Source: Enterococcus plantarum
GTDB lineage: Bacteria > Bacillota > Bacilli > Lactobacillales > Enterococcaceae
Direction: 5' to 3'
Assembly (NCBI RefSeq): GCF_001730295.1
Contig: NZ_MIKA01000045.1
Span: 145,339-209,338 of the forward strand
DNA: 64,000 nt
The first letter of the stretch is position 1. Each line of letters begins with the position of its first letter. Below are positions 15,070-24,017 of the stretch, piece after piece. The position numbers and the translations under genes were made by a program. A model generated the notes under the pieces. It saw only the letters and a list, made by a program, of their open reading frames with translations. It ran no database searches and was not told the origin of the DNA.

Positions 15070-15113
15070 AAAAAATGATCTTGAGTTGCTCTAGAACTCA
15101 AGATCATTTTTTA
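15070..15113. terminator. strong bidirectional terminator
   Basis: AAAAATGATCTTGAGTT and AACTCAAGATCATTTTT make a 17-bp stem around GCTCTAG, between convergent genes. Confidence 0.95.
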
Positions 15114-15139
15114 TATAAGGTACATCTAGTTAAAAAATT

Positions 15140-15616
15140 TTAGCTATTCTTTTTTAAGGCTAAGTATACGTCACGAGCCTCTTTTGACTCTTCTTTCATC
15201 GTTGGATAAGCTTTTTTTATATCGTTCGCAGTAATAAAAAAGAAAATAATTGCTACAATTTCAAGAGGGAAGACAATCAAGCCCATTAGGCCCAAAGACA
15301 CATCTCCTGTTCCCCCGCTATATATTTCAGAAATCATTAAAAGACCAATACAAAAACCAATTGCATCTGCTACATACATGATTATTGGGGCCACATATTT
15401 TCTTTTGGAAACAAGTGTTAATTTACTTGCACCAATATGCGCTAAAACCGTAAACACAAAGATAATCGTGCCGACTGAGTTTAGATCCATTCCTAAAAAA
15501 GACAAAATAAATACAGCGATAATAATGATTGGAAGGGCCAAATAGTATCCATATATTTGGTACGGCCTAACTTTATCTTTCATTTCTTTTTTTGCAACCT
15601 TTAAACTTTCTTTCAT
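15140..15616 (-). CDS. hypothetical multi-pass membrane protein
   Basis: AAGGAGG stands nine bases before ATG 15616; an ATG at 15625 would touch the ribosome site, so 15616 is chosen. The 158-residue protein has a basic N-terminus and four hydrophobic segments (about 25-43, 48-65, 76-95 and 108-131) with a basic tail. No family is recognised. It faces a terminator shared with the orphan gene at 14533 and is probably monocistronic. Confidence 0.65.
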   Translation of the reverse strand: MKESLKVAKKEMKDKVRPYQIYGYYLALPIIIIAVFILSFLGMDLNSVGTIIFVFTVLAHIGASKLTLVSKRKYVAPIIMYVADAIGFCIGLLMISEIYSGGTGDVSLGLMGLIVFPLEIVAIIFFFITANDIKKAYPTMKEESKEARDVYLALKKNS

Positions 15617-16037
15617 AACTAACATCCTCCTTAATTTTAAAACCATTTGTTATTATACCATTTATAACATTCTTAATACCATATAAAATCAGATTATTTC
15701 AGATTCTATTTTTTCCTAACTTGCATTTAGAACAGTCTGTTCTTTTAACAGAATGTCTTTAAGGTAGAGGGATTCAAGTGGAGTTAAATCAGTCTGCAAA
15801 AAGTTATATAAGCGTAAGATCCGTTTTGGATAGGTTATATTTGCAGAGAACGAAAAATAATTATATGGGAAAGTATGTTATTAAATTGATGCCTATTTAT
15901 AAACACAAAGGTGACATTTAGAGTGGGACTATCGAACCTTTAGCAGTATGAAAAAATCAGTCTTAGTGCTGATAAATTATAAAATAGGCTTTGTTATAAT
16001 TAAAATGAAAGAATCGCCATAGGAGGTAGTGGGTGTT
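15617..16037. promoter_or_regulatory. divergent intergenic region
   Basis: TGTTATAAT (15992-16000) is a candidate extended -10 element for the acyltransferase gene; no good -35 is seen. The remaining AT-rich sequence shows no gene, RNA or repeat that I recognise. Confidence 0.35.
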
Positions 16038-17132
16038 ATGGAGTTGGGTACTATTGGTAGGTCGGTTAAAGAAAAACAAATGAGTACTGGTGGGCTTGAT
16101 GTAGTTAAATATGTAGCAGCAATTTTAGTGATTTGTTTTCATTGTGAAAGAATTTTTCAAGATCCAGCAATCAATCATTTATTCAAAAATGTCTTATGTC
16201 GAGTTGCTGTTCCTTATTTTTTGATTTCTACCAGCTACTTTGTTAGAAGAGGACAAACTCAATCATCAGATTATATAAAACAATATATCAAATCGTTGGC
16301 GAAATCTTATTTATTTTGGAGTCTGATTTATTTGCCAGTTGGCTTTATTTGGGTCCAACAAAATCATTCTCTCAGTCCAATGCTCTACCCAATTGCATTG
16401 ATAGTAGGAGTCTTTTATACAGGAATGTATTATCATCTATGGTATATTCCAGCTATGATTTTTGGTATTATTTTCGTTCAGTGGTTACTTGAAAAAGTGG
16501 GCTATATCGTTTTATTTGTTTTTTCGGGGGTAGCATACGGATTTGGTTCATTGGAAACTTATTATGCTTATATAGAAAATGAACAGCTGAAAAAATTTGT
16601 TGATCAGTATTTGCGTTTATTCCTTACCACTCGTAATGGTTTATTTTTCGCATTAGTTTTTGTAGTAGTAGGTTTTTTCTTATGGGATTATCAAGAAAAA
16701 TTCATTCGCTTCCATAAGTATCTGATTACACTTTTAGTTGGGTTGGGAACATTGTTAATAATTGAAGGTAGTGTGGTTTATGCCAATGTAGGAATCGATA
16801 AAAATTTTATGTGGATGTTGATTCCGTTTACTAGTTGTCTATTTTGTTGGAGTTTGTCTATAAATGTAGATGAAAGAATTGACGTAAAACGATTAAGAGC
16901 GTTAGGAAAGTATTATTTCTTCATTCATCCATTATGTATTTTGTGGACTGCCACTTTAGTAAATAGTTATGCATTTTTTGGCAATACGTGGTTACAGCTA
17001 ACTGTAACGCTTATTACAACGCATTTATTGAGTTCACTCGTGATTTCATTGGTTCAACAATTACCTTATTACTATTTTGATTTAAAGCTTATGCTGCAAG
17101 TCAATCGTTCCTATTTAGAAAAGTTTATATGA
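16038..17132 (+). CDS. acyltransferase 3 family membrane protein
   Basis: AGGAGG lies eleven bases before ATG 16038; the in-frame GTG at 16029 is too close. The 364-residue protein has about ten membrane helices and opens with GLDVVKYVAAILVICFHCER, the (R/K)xxA...H pattern of the acyltransferase 3 family, whose histidine is catalytic. A second histidine near YYHLWYIPAMI is also typical. Members move acetyl or other acyl groups onto wall polysaccharide, lipids or antibiotics; the membrane domains of OatA and VanT serine racemases are related. The acceptor is unknown. It stands alone before a terminator shared with fabI. Confidence 0.8.
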   Translation: MELGTIGRSVKEKQMSTGGLDVVKYVAAILVICFHCERIFQDPAINHLFKNVLCRVAVPYFLISTSYFVRRGQTQSSDYIKQYIKSLAKSYLFWSLIYLPVGFIWVQQNHSLSPMLYPIALIVGVFYTGMYYHLWYIPAMIFGIIFVQWLLEKVGYIVLFVFSGVAYGFGSLETYYAYIENEQLKKFVDQYLRLFLTTRNGLFFALVFVVVGFFLWDYQEKFIRFHKYLITLLVGLGTLLIIEGSVVYANVGIDKNFMWMLIPFTSCLFCWSLSINVDERIDVKRLRALGKYYFFIHPLCILWTATLVNSYAFFGNTWLQLTVTLITTHLLSSLVISLVQQLPYYYFDLKLMLQVNRSYLEKFI

Positions 17133-17171
17133 AACGCGGAGAGGTGCGGATACAGAAGTAATCCCATCGGA

Positions 17172-17226
17172 AAGAAGCTGGAATTCATAATCACTTTGAA
17201 GAAAAAGTGGTTATGAATTCCTTCTT
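17172..17226. terminator. bidirectional terminator between the acyltransferase and fabI
   Basis: AGAAGCTGGAATTCATAA and TTATGAATTCCTTCTT pair almost fully, extended by TCACTT/AAGTGG, between convergent genes. Confidence 0.85.
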
Positions 17227-17268
17227 ACTTTCTGGGAAGTAAACATTGTTATCTTTGTTCCTCGGTTT

Positions 17269-18021
17269 TTAAGTAAGATGAACCCCTTTGTCTACATAAA
17301 TAATGTCCCCGACAATACCAGCAGCCAATTCGCTGACTAAAAAGGCACATGTATTCCCCACTTCTTCAATCGTAACACCGGCTTTATCTGGTGTACGACC
17401 TTCGGAAATCTTGATCAATTGGTCATAATCTTTCACACCAGTTACTGCAAGAGTTTTGATAGCGCCAGCTGAGATGCCATTCACACGGATCTTGTCTGCT
17501 GCAAATTCATAAGCTAAATATTTTACGGCAGTCTCTAAAGAAGCTTTAGCGATTCCCATCATGTTATAGTTCGGGATGGCTCTTTCAGAACCTAAATAAG
17601 TCATTGTAACAATCCCGGAACCAGAATTTAACATTGGTTTCGCATGATGTGCAACAGCTAAAAGTGAGTAGCTGCTGATATCTTGGGCTAACAAGAAACC
17701 AGAACGGCTGATATCACTTACATTGCCATCTAATTCTTCTTTGTTAGCAAAAGCAATAGCATGAACTAGCCCATCGATCTTATCAACTTTTTCTTGAATC
17801 GTTTGGAAAGCTTGTGCAATTGATTCATCAGAAGCAACGTCACATTCAACAAGTAAATCTGTTGGTTCAGCTAATTTTAGCAATTGTTTTTTCATGCGTT
17901 CGTTTTGGTATGTGTAAATAATATCAGCACCTTGTTCTTTTAGTGCTTTAGCACATCCCCAAGCGATACTTCTTTTGTTTGCTACGCCCATTACGACGAC
18001 TTTTTTATTTTTTAGAAACAT
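17269..18021 (-). CDS. fabI: enoyl-ACP reductase (NADH/NADPH)
   Basis: FabI reduces the enoyl-ACP double bond in the last step of each fatty-acid elongation cycle. The 250-residue length is typical. The short-chain dehydrogenase fold shows the modified nucleotide loop GVANKRSIAWGCAKAL (about 12-27) and the active-site pair YNMMGIAK (Y-x6-K). The start is ATG 18021 with AAAAGGGG upstream. It is divergent from fabO-fabN; the same three genes are neighbours in E. faecalis. FabI is the target of triclosan and related inhibitors. Two FabT-like palindromes lie in the shared upstream region. Confidence 0.95.
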   Translation of the reverse strand: MFLKNKKVVVMGVANKRSIAWGCAKALKEQGADIIYTYQNERMKKQLLKLAEPTDLLVECDVASDESIAQAFQTIQEKVDKIDGLVHAIAFANKEELDGNVSDISRSGFLLAQDISSYSLLAVAHHAKPMLNSGSGIVTMTYLGSERAIPNYNMMGIAKASLETAVKYLAYEFAADKIRVNGISAGAIKTLAVTGVKDYDQLIKISEGRTPDKAGVTIEEVGNTCAFLVSELAAGIVGDIIYVDKGVHLT

Positions 18022-18226
18022 ATGGTTTTTCCCCTTTTAAAATTATTTTTAGTGTGTGAAAAAGGTCTCACATCTTAAAAAAATCTAACTATCTGACTTT
18101 ATTTAAGTTGACGGATAAAAGTGCAACTGGTATTATCTGTGTTGAGAATGATAAAAAAATTCTCGAACGAATAAACAACACCAATACAGACATTTTATCG
18201 GATGTCTGAATTATTAACTAAAATAC

Positions 18227-18239
18227 TTTGAAAGTCAAA
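18227..18239. promoter_or_regulatory. FabT-like operator, distal
   Basis: TTTGAAAGTCAAA: inverted TTTGA/TCAAA half-sites with a 3-base centre, like the FabT palindrome known from streptococci (TTTGATTATCAAA). It lies between the divergent fabI and fabO genes. Confidence 0.5.
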
Positions 18240-18292
18240 CTATTTTACTTAAATTTAAACAAAAAAGTGTTGTTTATGCTAGTTTTTTTTAA

Positions 18293-18305
18293 TTTGATAG
18301 TCAAA
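18293..18305. promoter_or_regulatory. FabT-like operator, proximal to fabO
   Basis: TTTGATAGTCAAA differs from the streptococcal FabT centre at one position. It ends 19 bases before the fabO start, just upstream of the ribosome site GGTGGAGGTG, so a bound repressor would block transcription into the gene. Confidence 0.6.
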
Positions 18306-18324
18306 ACAATGGTGGAGGTGCACA

Positions 18325-19563
18325 ATGAAACGAGTTGTAATAACAGGAATGGGAGCAGTGACTCCTTTAGGAAATACGGTAAAAGAGTATTGGCAAAATT
18401 TAGTCAATGGAAAATTAGGAATCGCTAAGATTACTAAATTTGATTCTGAAGATACAGGTGTAGCACTTGCAGGTGAAGTGAAAGACTTTGATCCAAGTGA
18501 GGTTCTTGATCGTAAAGAACAAAAGAGAATGGATTTATTTTCGCAATATGGTTTAGTTGCTGCAATGGAAGCTTGGAATATGAGTGGTCTGACGAAAGAA
18601 TCAATTGATCCAAAACGTTTTGGTGTGATTGTGGGTAGTGGAATTGGTGGCATGACAACCTTACAAGATCAAGTCAGAGTTATGGATAAAAAAGGAGCTA
18701 AACGTGTCACACCTTTCTTTGTACCAATGGTGATCGCAAATATGGCTTCAGGAAATATTTCAATCAAATTAGGGGCAAAGGGTCCTTCTCAAACAATCGT
18801 AACGGCTTGTGCATCCGCGACAAATGCAATTGGAGAAGCATTCCGCACGATCAAATATGGTTTGGCTGATATGATGATCACAGGTGGAACAGAAGCAACG
18901 ATCTGTGAAATCGGTATTGCTGGTTTTGCTGCTCTAAGCGCTTTGAATACAACGGAAGATCCAACGAGAGCTTCGATTCCATTCGACAAAGAGAGACATG
19001 GTTTTGTGATGGGTGAAGGTGCCGGGATGCTGATGCTAGAAGAATTGGAACACGCTCAAAAACGAGGGGCGACAATCTTAGGCGAAATCGTAGGATATGG
19101 CAGCAATTGCGATGCTAGTCATATGACGGCACCATTGAAAGATGGTAGCGGAGCAGCAGATGCTATCGAATTAGCCTTAGCAGAAGCGGCAATTGATGCC
19201 TCAGCTGTAGGCTATGTCAATGCACATGGGACATCAACACCAGCCAATGATGCAGCCGAGACGGCAGCCTTGAAGCGAGTGTTTGGCGAACGTGCACATG
19301 CTATTCCGATTTCAAGCACGAAAAGCATGACAGGTCACCTTTTGGGAGCCGCTGGAGGAATCGAAGCAATTGCTTGTGTGAAGACTTTACAAGAAGGTCT
19401 AGCGCATCCTACAGTAGGGTATAAAGTAGCAGATCCAGAATGTGATTTAGATTATGTAACAGACGGTTCACGCCCCGTACAAGCAGAATATGCGATCAGC
19501 AATTCGTTTGGTTTCGGTGGTCACAATGGTGTTATTTGTATGAAAAAATGGGAGGAAAACTAA
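18325..19563 (+). CDS. fabO: beta-ketoacyl-ACP synthase II-type enzyme (FabO/FabF)
   Basis: The enzyme condenses malonyl-ACP with acyl-ACP. The 412-residue protein carries the Cys-His-His triad: cysteine in VTACASATNA (about 162), histidines in NAHGTSTPAND (about 301) and GHLLGAAG (about 338). ATG 18325 follows GGAGGTG. In E. faecalis the homologue next to fabN and fabI is FabO, which elongates the unsaturated intermediates and supplies the FabB role. The symbol follows that context; sequence alone would also allow fabF. The next gene starts two bases after the stop codon. Confidence 0.9.
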   Translation: MKRVVITGMGAVTPLGNTVKEYWQNLVNGKLGIAKITKFDSEDTGVALAGEVKDFDPSEVLDRKEQKRMDLFSQYGLVAAMEAWNMSGLTKESIDPKRFGVIVGSGIGGMTTLQDQVRVMDKKGAKRVTPFFVPMVIANMASGNISIKLGAKGPSQTIVTACASATNAIGEAFRTIKYGLADMMITGGTEATICEIGIAGFAALSALNTTEDPTRASIPFDKERHGFVMGEGAGMLMLEELEHAQKRGATILGEIVGYGSNCDASHMTAPLKDGSGAADAIELALAEAAIDASAVGYVNAHGTSTPANDAAETAALKRVFGERAHAIPISSTKSMTGHLLGAAGGIEAIACVKTLQEGLAHPTVGYKVADPECDLDYVTDGSRPVQAEYAISNSFGFGGHNGVICMKKWEEN

Positions 19564-19565
19564 CA

Positions 19566-20000
19566 ATGACAAGATTAATGAACGCAACAGAAATTATGGA
19601 AATGATTCCAAACCGTTACCCAATTTGCTTTATCGACTATGTGGATGAGATTATTACAGATAAAAAAATCATTGCCACAAAAAATGTAACGATCAACGAA
19701 GAATTTTTCCAAGGCCACTTTCCTGGAAACCCAACAATGCCAGGTGTTTTGATTATTGAAGCTTTAGCACAAGTTGGATCGATTTTAATTTTGAAAATGG
19801 ATCAATTTAAAGGGGAAACAGCCTATATCGGAGGAATCAACAAAGCGAAATTCCGTCAAAAAGTTGTTCCTGGAGATGTATTGAAATTACATTTTGAAAT
19901 CGTTAAGATTAGAGATTATGTAGGTATTGGGAAAGCAACTGCTTTTGTTGAAGATAAAAAAGTGTGTGAATGTGAATTGACCTTTATTGTAGGCAGATAA
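19566..20000 (+). CDS. fabN: 3-hydroxyacyl-ACP dehydratase/isomerase (FabN/FabZ type)
   Basis: ATG 19566 has GGGAGGAAAA inside the end of fabO as ribosome site; an upstream in-frame start at 19536 would overlap fabO and is rejected. The 144-residue hot-dog protein has the catalytic histidine in QGHFPGNPTMPGV and the glutamate in LIIEALAQ. In E. faecalis the FabZ homologue beside FabO is FabN, which both dehydrates and isomerises and so makes unsaturated fatty acids. The pairing here supports that role; FabZ without isomerase activity cannot be excluded by eye. Confidence 0.88.
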   Translation: MTRLMNATEIMEMIPNRYPICFIDYVDEIITDKKIIATKNVTINEEFFQGHFPGNPTMPGVLIIEALAQVGSILILKMDQFKGETAYIGGINKAKFRQKVVPGDVLKLHFEIVKIRDYVGIGKATAFVEDKKVCECELTFIVGR

Positions 20001-20027
20001 TGATAAATGAATTGAATAGAATAAAAA

Positions 20028-20149
20028 TAGGCTAAGACAGAAGCATTTAATCCCGAGAAATAAAAAGGGATTGCTTCTGCTCCCACCGTTTATTCGCATT
20101 TAGGGTATGATACAAAAGTGATTGTTACTTTTGTATCATACCCTTTTTT
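20028..20149. repeat. dispersed stem-loop repeat, short copy, acting as terminator
   Basis: TAGGCTAAGACAGAAGC...GCTTCTGCTCCCACC forms the first stem. The second is GGGTATGATACAAAAGT with ACTTTTGTATCATACCC, followed by T6. It is the same design as the repeat at 9684 without the 170-base insert. It lies between convergent fabN and the PucR gene and would end both. Confidence 0.8.
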
Positions 20150-20159
20150 GTCAGAATGT

Positions 20160-21836
20160 TCAGTGATGTAAATCATATAATCTGAGTGCTAATTGCAATG
20201 CAAACGTATTTTTCTCCTGATCCAATGCTACAGGTAACAGAATTTTGATCTTTTTAATCCGATAAAGCAATGTATTTCGATGAATAAATAGGGCTCTGGA
20301 TGTTGTTGCGATATTCAAGTGATGTGCTAAATAGGCTTTTAAAGTTAGGGTGAAATTCGTTTTATTTTCTAAATCATAGGTCAATAACGTGTCTAAGTAA
20401 TGAGTATAGAACTTTTTTCCTTGCTCTTTTGAAATCGAATCAACTAGAAAAGAATCAAAATAAACGTCATCAAAAAAATAGATTTTTTCTTCTTTTGAGT
20501 CATTCTCTAATAACTGGATGACTTTTTTTGCTTCCTCAAAACTTTGAGCTAGTTCTAGGATCGGTAGAGTTGAGCCGATTGTGCAAAAAAAATTACGTTC
20601 AGCTGGTCCCTGCTGTTCTAAATACATCCGAATTTGCTCAGCTGTATCGGATAATTCATTATGCGTTTTGAATGCACTCGATTTAGGATCTGTTCCTAAA
20701 AGTAGAACCAACTGATTTTTACGGCTGAATAAATGAAGATGTGGAAATCGATTTGCTGTATAGCTTGTCAATGAGGACAATAAGCTTTTCATGATGCGAT
20801 CCTCAGCTTGCTTTTTTTTCATCAGAGAGTCCGTTTGTATTCCTGATTTCTGAAGAGACAGAATCAAAACCGTATAATTCAAGGTAGGATCGATTGGCGT
20901 CTCATAGGCAGCTAAAGCATCCAGGTCCTTGATTTGACCAGATAATAAGTGATCGAAAAAATCACGGCGAATACGATTTTCCGTCCGTTCAATTTCAAAT
21001 AGACGTATTTGCTCTAGCGCAAATGCCATCGAGCCATTTTCTAAAGCAATATAATCAAAATCAATCAGCGGCCTTTCTATTTGAACGACCAGAATAAAAC
21101 CATAATGAACCGTATCGAAATAAACCGGCACGATTACACAGGGATATTCTTTTTCGGCAAAAAAGAATGGGCGAGTAATCGGCTTTTTTACGCGTTCAAA
21201 ATTAGTGGGTAAATCAGTAAAAATTTCAATTGGAAATGTAAAGGTATTTCCAATCTTTTTGATCGTTTCTTGGATTAAGGGATGTTTATTATCATTACAA
21301 GCGATGACTGACCAGTCACTGTCAATTAGCACTATAGGATTTTGCACCATCTTGGCCAAGCTAGCAGCAATTTTCTTCATCCCACCACCATGTAGTGAAA
21401 TCTCAAAGAATTGTGAATGAATAGCTAAAGAGGCTTGATTTCGTTCATTCATACGACCAGAGATTTCACCCATAACGATATTCATGATTTTTGAAAAGGC
21501 AATCCCGTAAGGAATTTCGATGATCGGTAAGGCTAATTCGTTGGCTAAATCACGCATAGATTGCGGGATGCCCTTTAAATAAATATGTGGTTTGATGCAA
21601 ATTGCCGAACAATTGATTTCTTTAAACCGTTGGATAAAACGTTTTTGAATTTCGGTATTTTCACTAAAAAAATAGCCAGAAGTAATTAATAATTCCCCAG
21701 CGGACAACCAATCAGAAGCATTTGGATTATCTAAAATATTGACGCCAGTAATGTCATTTTCAAGACCATTCGCACCAGCGACTAATTTGAACGTTTTAAA
21801 CGGAGCAAGCTGTAGAAAATGATTGACTGTTAACAT
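20160..21836 (-). CDS. PucR-family transcriptional regulator
   Basis: The 558-residue protein has the three-part PucR layout. The N-terminal PucR domain (about 1-125) includes GVNILDNPNASDWLSAGELL. The middle sensor/GGDEF-like part is at about 150-450. The C-terminal PucR helix-turn-helix (about 490-550) includes FTLTLKAYLAHHLNIATTSR and HRNTLLYRIKKI. Relatives activate purine catabolism or other nitrogen-source genes. The gene upstream is now a ruin and the purine-deaminase operon lies 10 kb away, so its target is open. ATG 21836 has AAGAGGAGA directly upstream. Confidence 0.85.
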   Translation of the reverse strand: MLTVNHFLQLAPFKTFKLVAGANGLENDITGVNILDNPNASDWLSAGELLITSGYFFSENTEIQKRFIQRFKEINCSAICIKPHIYLKGIPQSMRDLANELALPIIEIPYGIAFSKIMNIVMGEISGRMNERNQASLAIHSQFFEISLHGGGMKKIAASLAKMVQNPIVLIDSDWSVIACNDNKHPLIQETIKKIGNTFTFPIEIFTDLPTNFERVKKPITRPFFFAEKEYPCVIVPVYFDTVHYGFILVVQIERPLIDFDYIALENGSMAFALEQIRLFEIERTENRIRRDFFDHLLSGQIKDLDALAAYETPIDPTLNYTVLILSLQKSGIQTDSLMKKKQAEDRIMKSLLSSLTSYTANRFPHLHLFSRKNQLVLLLGTDPKSSAFKTHNELSDTAEQIRMYLEQQGPAERNFFCTIGSTLPILELAQSFEEAKKVIQLLENDSKEEKIYFFDDVYFDSFLVDSISKEQGKKFYTHYLDTLLTYDLENKTNFTLTLKAYLAHHLNIATTSRALFIHRNTLLYRIKKIKILLPVALDQEKNTFALQLALRLYDLHH

Positions 21837-21959
21837 ACTATCTCCTCTTTCTAATGTATGATTTCGTTCCTTTAACTATACGTTAATTAGTTAAAGTATA
21901 CAAATCGAAAAGGAAATATTTAGCTGTTTTATCCGTATATGAGAAGGCTCTGTTGGTGT

Positions 21960-22424
21960 AGATTATAGAGTGTAAAGAAGTTGAAGTGAATAAGGAAGTG
22001 AGGGGGTTGTACATGGAAATCCCTGTCAAAACAGCAAAAATTCTTGGCTAAGATTCAAAAAAATGGAAAGGAGAAATTCACAGTAGGATTAATTTGGCGA
22101 TCAACTTCATTTTATGAAAAGGGAGGACTATATAGGATAGTGGTAGAGGGTTTGGATAATGTATCCAAAGTCGTTAGGTGATGATTGCGTAAATCAAAAT
22201 AATGTAAAGACGAAACTATTGATCTAAACATCTGCTTTATCTATTAGTCAAACGAGTCATTCGATTGCAAAAATGAGAGAAGTATTGGATTTTGTGCCCA
22301 GCGGTTTTTTGTCGGTCCTTCAAAAGCATGGCCAATCAATGCAGCTACTGCTTATAAAGAAGCAGGAGTCACCCTCCACCAATGTCGGCTGTTGAAAAAG
22401 CAATCGTGACCGTTAGCGAATAAC
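21960..22424 (+). pseudogene. decayed gene of unknown family
   Basis: This is a stretch of more than 600 bases without an intact gene. Pieces in different frames join near the end: SQTSHSIAKMREVLDFV, a frameshift, CAQRFFVGPSKAWPINAATA and YKEAGVT, another frameshift, PPPMSAVEKAIVTVSE and a stop at about 22422. The start may be ATG 22014 behind GAGGGGG (MEIPVKTAKILG, stop). Since it was divergent from the PucR gene, it may have been that regulator's target. Confidence 0.45.
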
Positions 22425-22450
22425 TATAAAAAATAAAGAGGAGCAAAGTT

Positions 22451-23593
22451 ATGGACACCATAAAAACCAATCAAGCGTTGCTAAAAGCTGTAGAGAATAA
22501 TGATAAAAAACAAGTTTTTCAGTTGTTGAACGAAGGCTTGGATATTTCTTTGACTGATGAAACAGGCCGCTCACTTTTGATGATTGCGGTACAACAGAAC
22601 GAACGTTCAATGGTCAAAGAATTATTAGCTTTTGGAGCAGATGTAAATCAGCGAGACAACACGCAACTAACACCGTTTATCTGTGCTGCTGCGAATGGAT
22701 TTGATGAAATTGTTCGTGAGATTCTTAAAACAGGAGCTGCCGATTTAGCTTCAGTTAATCGTTTTGGCGGAACTGCTCTGTTACCCTCTAGTGAAAAAGG
22801 CTATTTAAAAACAGTTCAGTTGTGTTTGAATGCAGGAGTACCAGTGAATCATGTGAATCGTCTAGGCTGGTCAGCGTTATTAGAAGCGGTGATTTTAGGC
22901 AATGGCGGTTTCTTGTATCAAGATGTAATCAGGGAGCTCGTTCAGCATCAGGCTGATAGCTCTCAAGTTGATGCTACTGGTAAAAATGCTCTTGATTATG
23001 CAATTGAAGTCGATCAAGATGAGCTGATGGCTATTCTAGATAAAGAGGAAACATCAGAGAAAAATTTTACTAAGATCCGAAATTATTTGCGGAGTGATGA
23101 ACTGACAAAAGCTCTAACAGTATTAAAAACATTAGACCAATCAAATCTAAAGGTATTATATTATTTAGGCTATACGTATCAACGAGCAAAAGACTATCCC
23201 AAAGCGCTTGAGTATTATAAAAAAGGCTGGTCAAAAGACGACCAATTTGCTTTTTATGTAAGCAATAGTTATCGGATGATGGGGGCGATAGAACAAGCAT
23301 TACAAGTATATGATCAAGCAATAGAAACGGATCGAAGTTTCTTTTATCGCTATCATAAATCTAATTTTTTAAGAGAATTAGGGCATCATGAAGACGCTGT
23401 TCAACTAATGGATGACTTGTTAGCCGACTACCCTGAACGAGTTGATTTTTATTTTCATAAGGCCAATAGTCTACGGAGTTTGAGCCGACATCAAGAAGCT
23501 ATTGAAGCAATGGAAAGAGCGATTCAAATCGATCCAGGAAATCCATTATTTTCAGAACACCGTGCACAATCAATTCAGTTGGTAAAAAACTAA
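22451..23593 (+). CDS. ankyrin-repeat plus TPR protein
   Basis: ATG 22451 lies behind GAGGAG. The 380-residue soluble protein is two solenoids in one chain. Residues about 1-205 hold about five ankyrin repeats, such as TGRSLLMIAVQQNERSMVKE, LTPFICAAANGFDEIV and LGWSALLEAV. Residues about 210-378 hold four to five TPR units, such as VLYYLGYTYQRAKDYPKALE and EAIEAMERAIQIDPGNPLF. Both repeat types bind proteins; no catalytic domain is present. No signal peptide is seen, so it is likely cytoplasmic. It directly follows the decayed gene, and a 53-codon ORF follows it. Partner unknown. Confidence 0.8.
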   Translation: MDTIKTNQALLKAVENNDKKQVFQLLNEGLDISLTDETGRSLLMIAVQQNERSMVKELLAFGADVNQRDNTQLTPFICAAANGFDEIVREILKTGAADLASVNRFGGTALLPSSEKGYLKTVQLCLNAGVPVNHVNRLGWSALLEAVILGNGGFLYQDVIRELVQHQADSSQVDATGKNALDYAIEVDQDELMAILDKEETSEKNFTKIRNYLRSDELTKALTVLKTLDQSNLKVLYYLGYTYQRAKDYPKALEYYKKGWSKDDQFAFYVSNSYRMMGAIEQALQVYDQAIETDRSFFYRYHKSNFLRELGHHEDAVQLMDDLLADYPERVDFYFHKANSLRSLSRHQEAIEAMERAIQIDPGNPLFSEHRAQSIQLVKN

Positions 23594-23617
23594 AGAAATG
23601 TATTGGTAGGAAAGTCA

Positions 23618-23779
23618 ATGGCATCAGTAGAAAAACAAACAATTGATATAGACCAAGAGAATGAAAGAGGGGCAGTTTCGTTGTTCTTTTCAGCTTTTTA
23701 TGTTAATGATGCCCATCCGATAATGTTAACCTTAATTTCGTTTGACGAAGAGAAGGTAAAACCTTTCAATCAACGATAG
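23618..23779 (+). CDS. 53-codon ORF, possibly a gene remnant
   Basis: ATG 23618 with a modest AGGAAAG ribosome site encodes MASVEKQTIDIDQENERGAV, then SLFFSAFYVNDAHPIMLTLI and SFDEEKVKPFNQR. No family is recognised. It lies 24 bases after the ankyrin-TPR gene and before a very strong terminator, so it may be the last gene of that unit or a truncated one. Confidence 0.3.
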   Translation: MASVEKQTIDIDQENERGAVSLFFSAFYVNDAHPIMLTLISFDEEKVKPFNQR

Positions 23780-23840
23780 CAAGTCAAAAAAAAGAATTGA
23801 AGCGGTCAAAGAGAAATCGTTGATTGTGTGTTAAGAATTG

Positions 23841-23894
23841 AATGAACTAGAAAAGCTGTGTCCATTTGTTGGAACACAGCTTTTCTAGTTCATT
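23841..23894. terminator. very strong hairpin terminator
   Basis: AATGAACTAGAAAAGCTGTG and its complement form a perfect stem of about 21 bp with a 12-base loop. It separates the ankyrin-TPR unit from the adhesin gene. Confidence 0.9.
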
Positions 23895-23976
23895 AGATGC
23901 TATGAAATATCCTGCGTTCAAAACAACATCCTGTTAAATAGAAAAAATGTAAAAAAATACAAAAGAAATTAAATTG

Positions 23977-23985
23977 TGATACAAT
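23977..23985 (+). promoter_or_regulatory. extended -10 promoter of the adhesin gene
   Basis: TGATACAAT fits the extended -10 pattern; transcription would begin near 23992. This excludes the longer in-frame GTG start at 23976 for the adhesin. Confidence 0.5.
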
Positions 23986-24017
23986 ATATTTATAACTTTA
24001 AGATAAGGGGATTGTTT

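Noticed and set aside
18279..18989. Minus-strand frames opposite fabO
   Set aside because: They have no ribosome sites, no family features and lie opposite a clearly coding, conserved gene.
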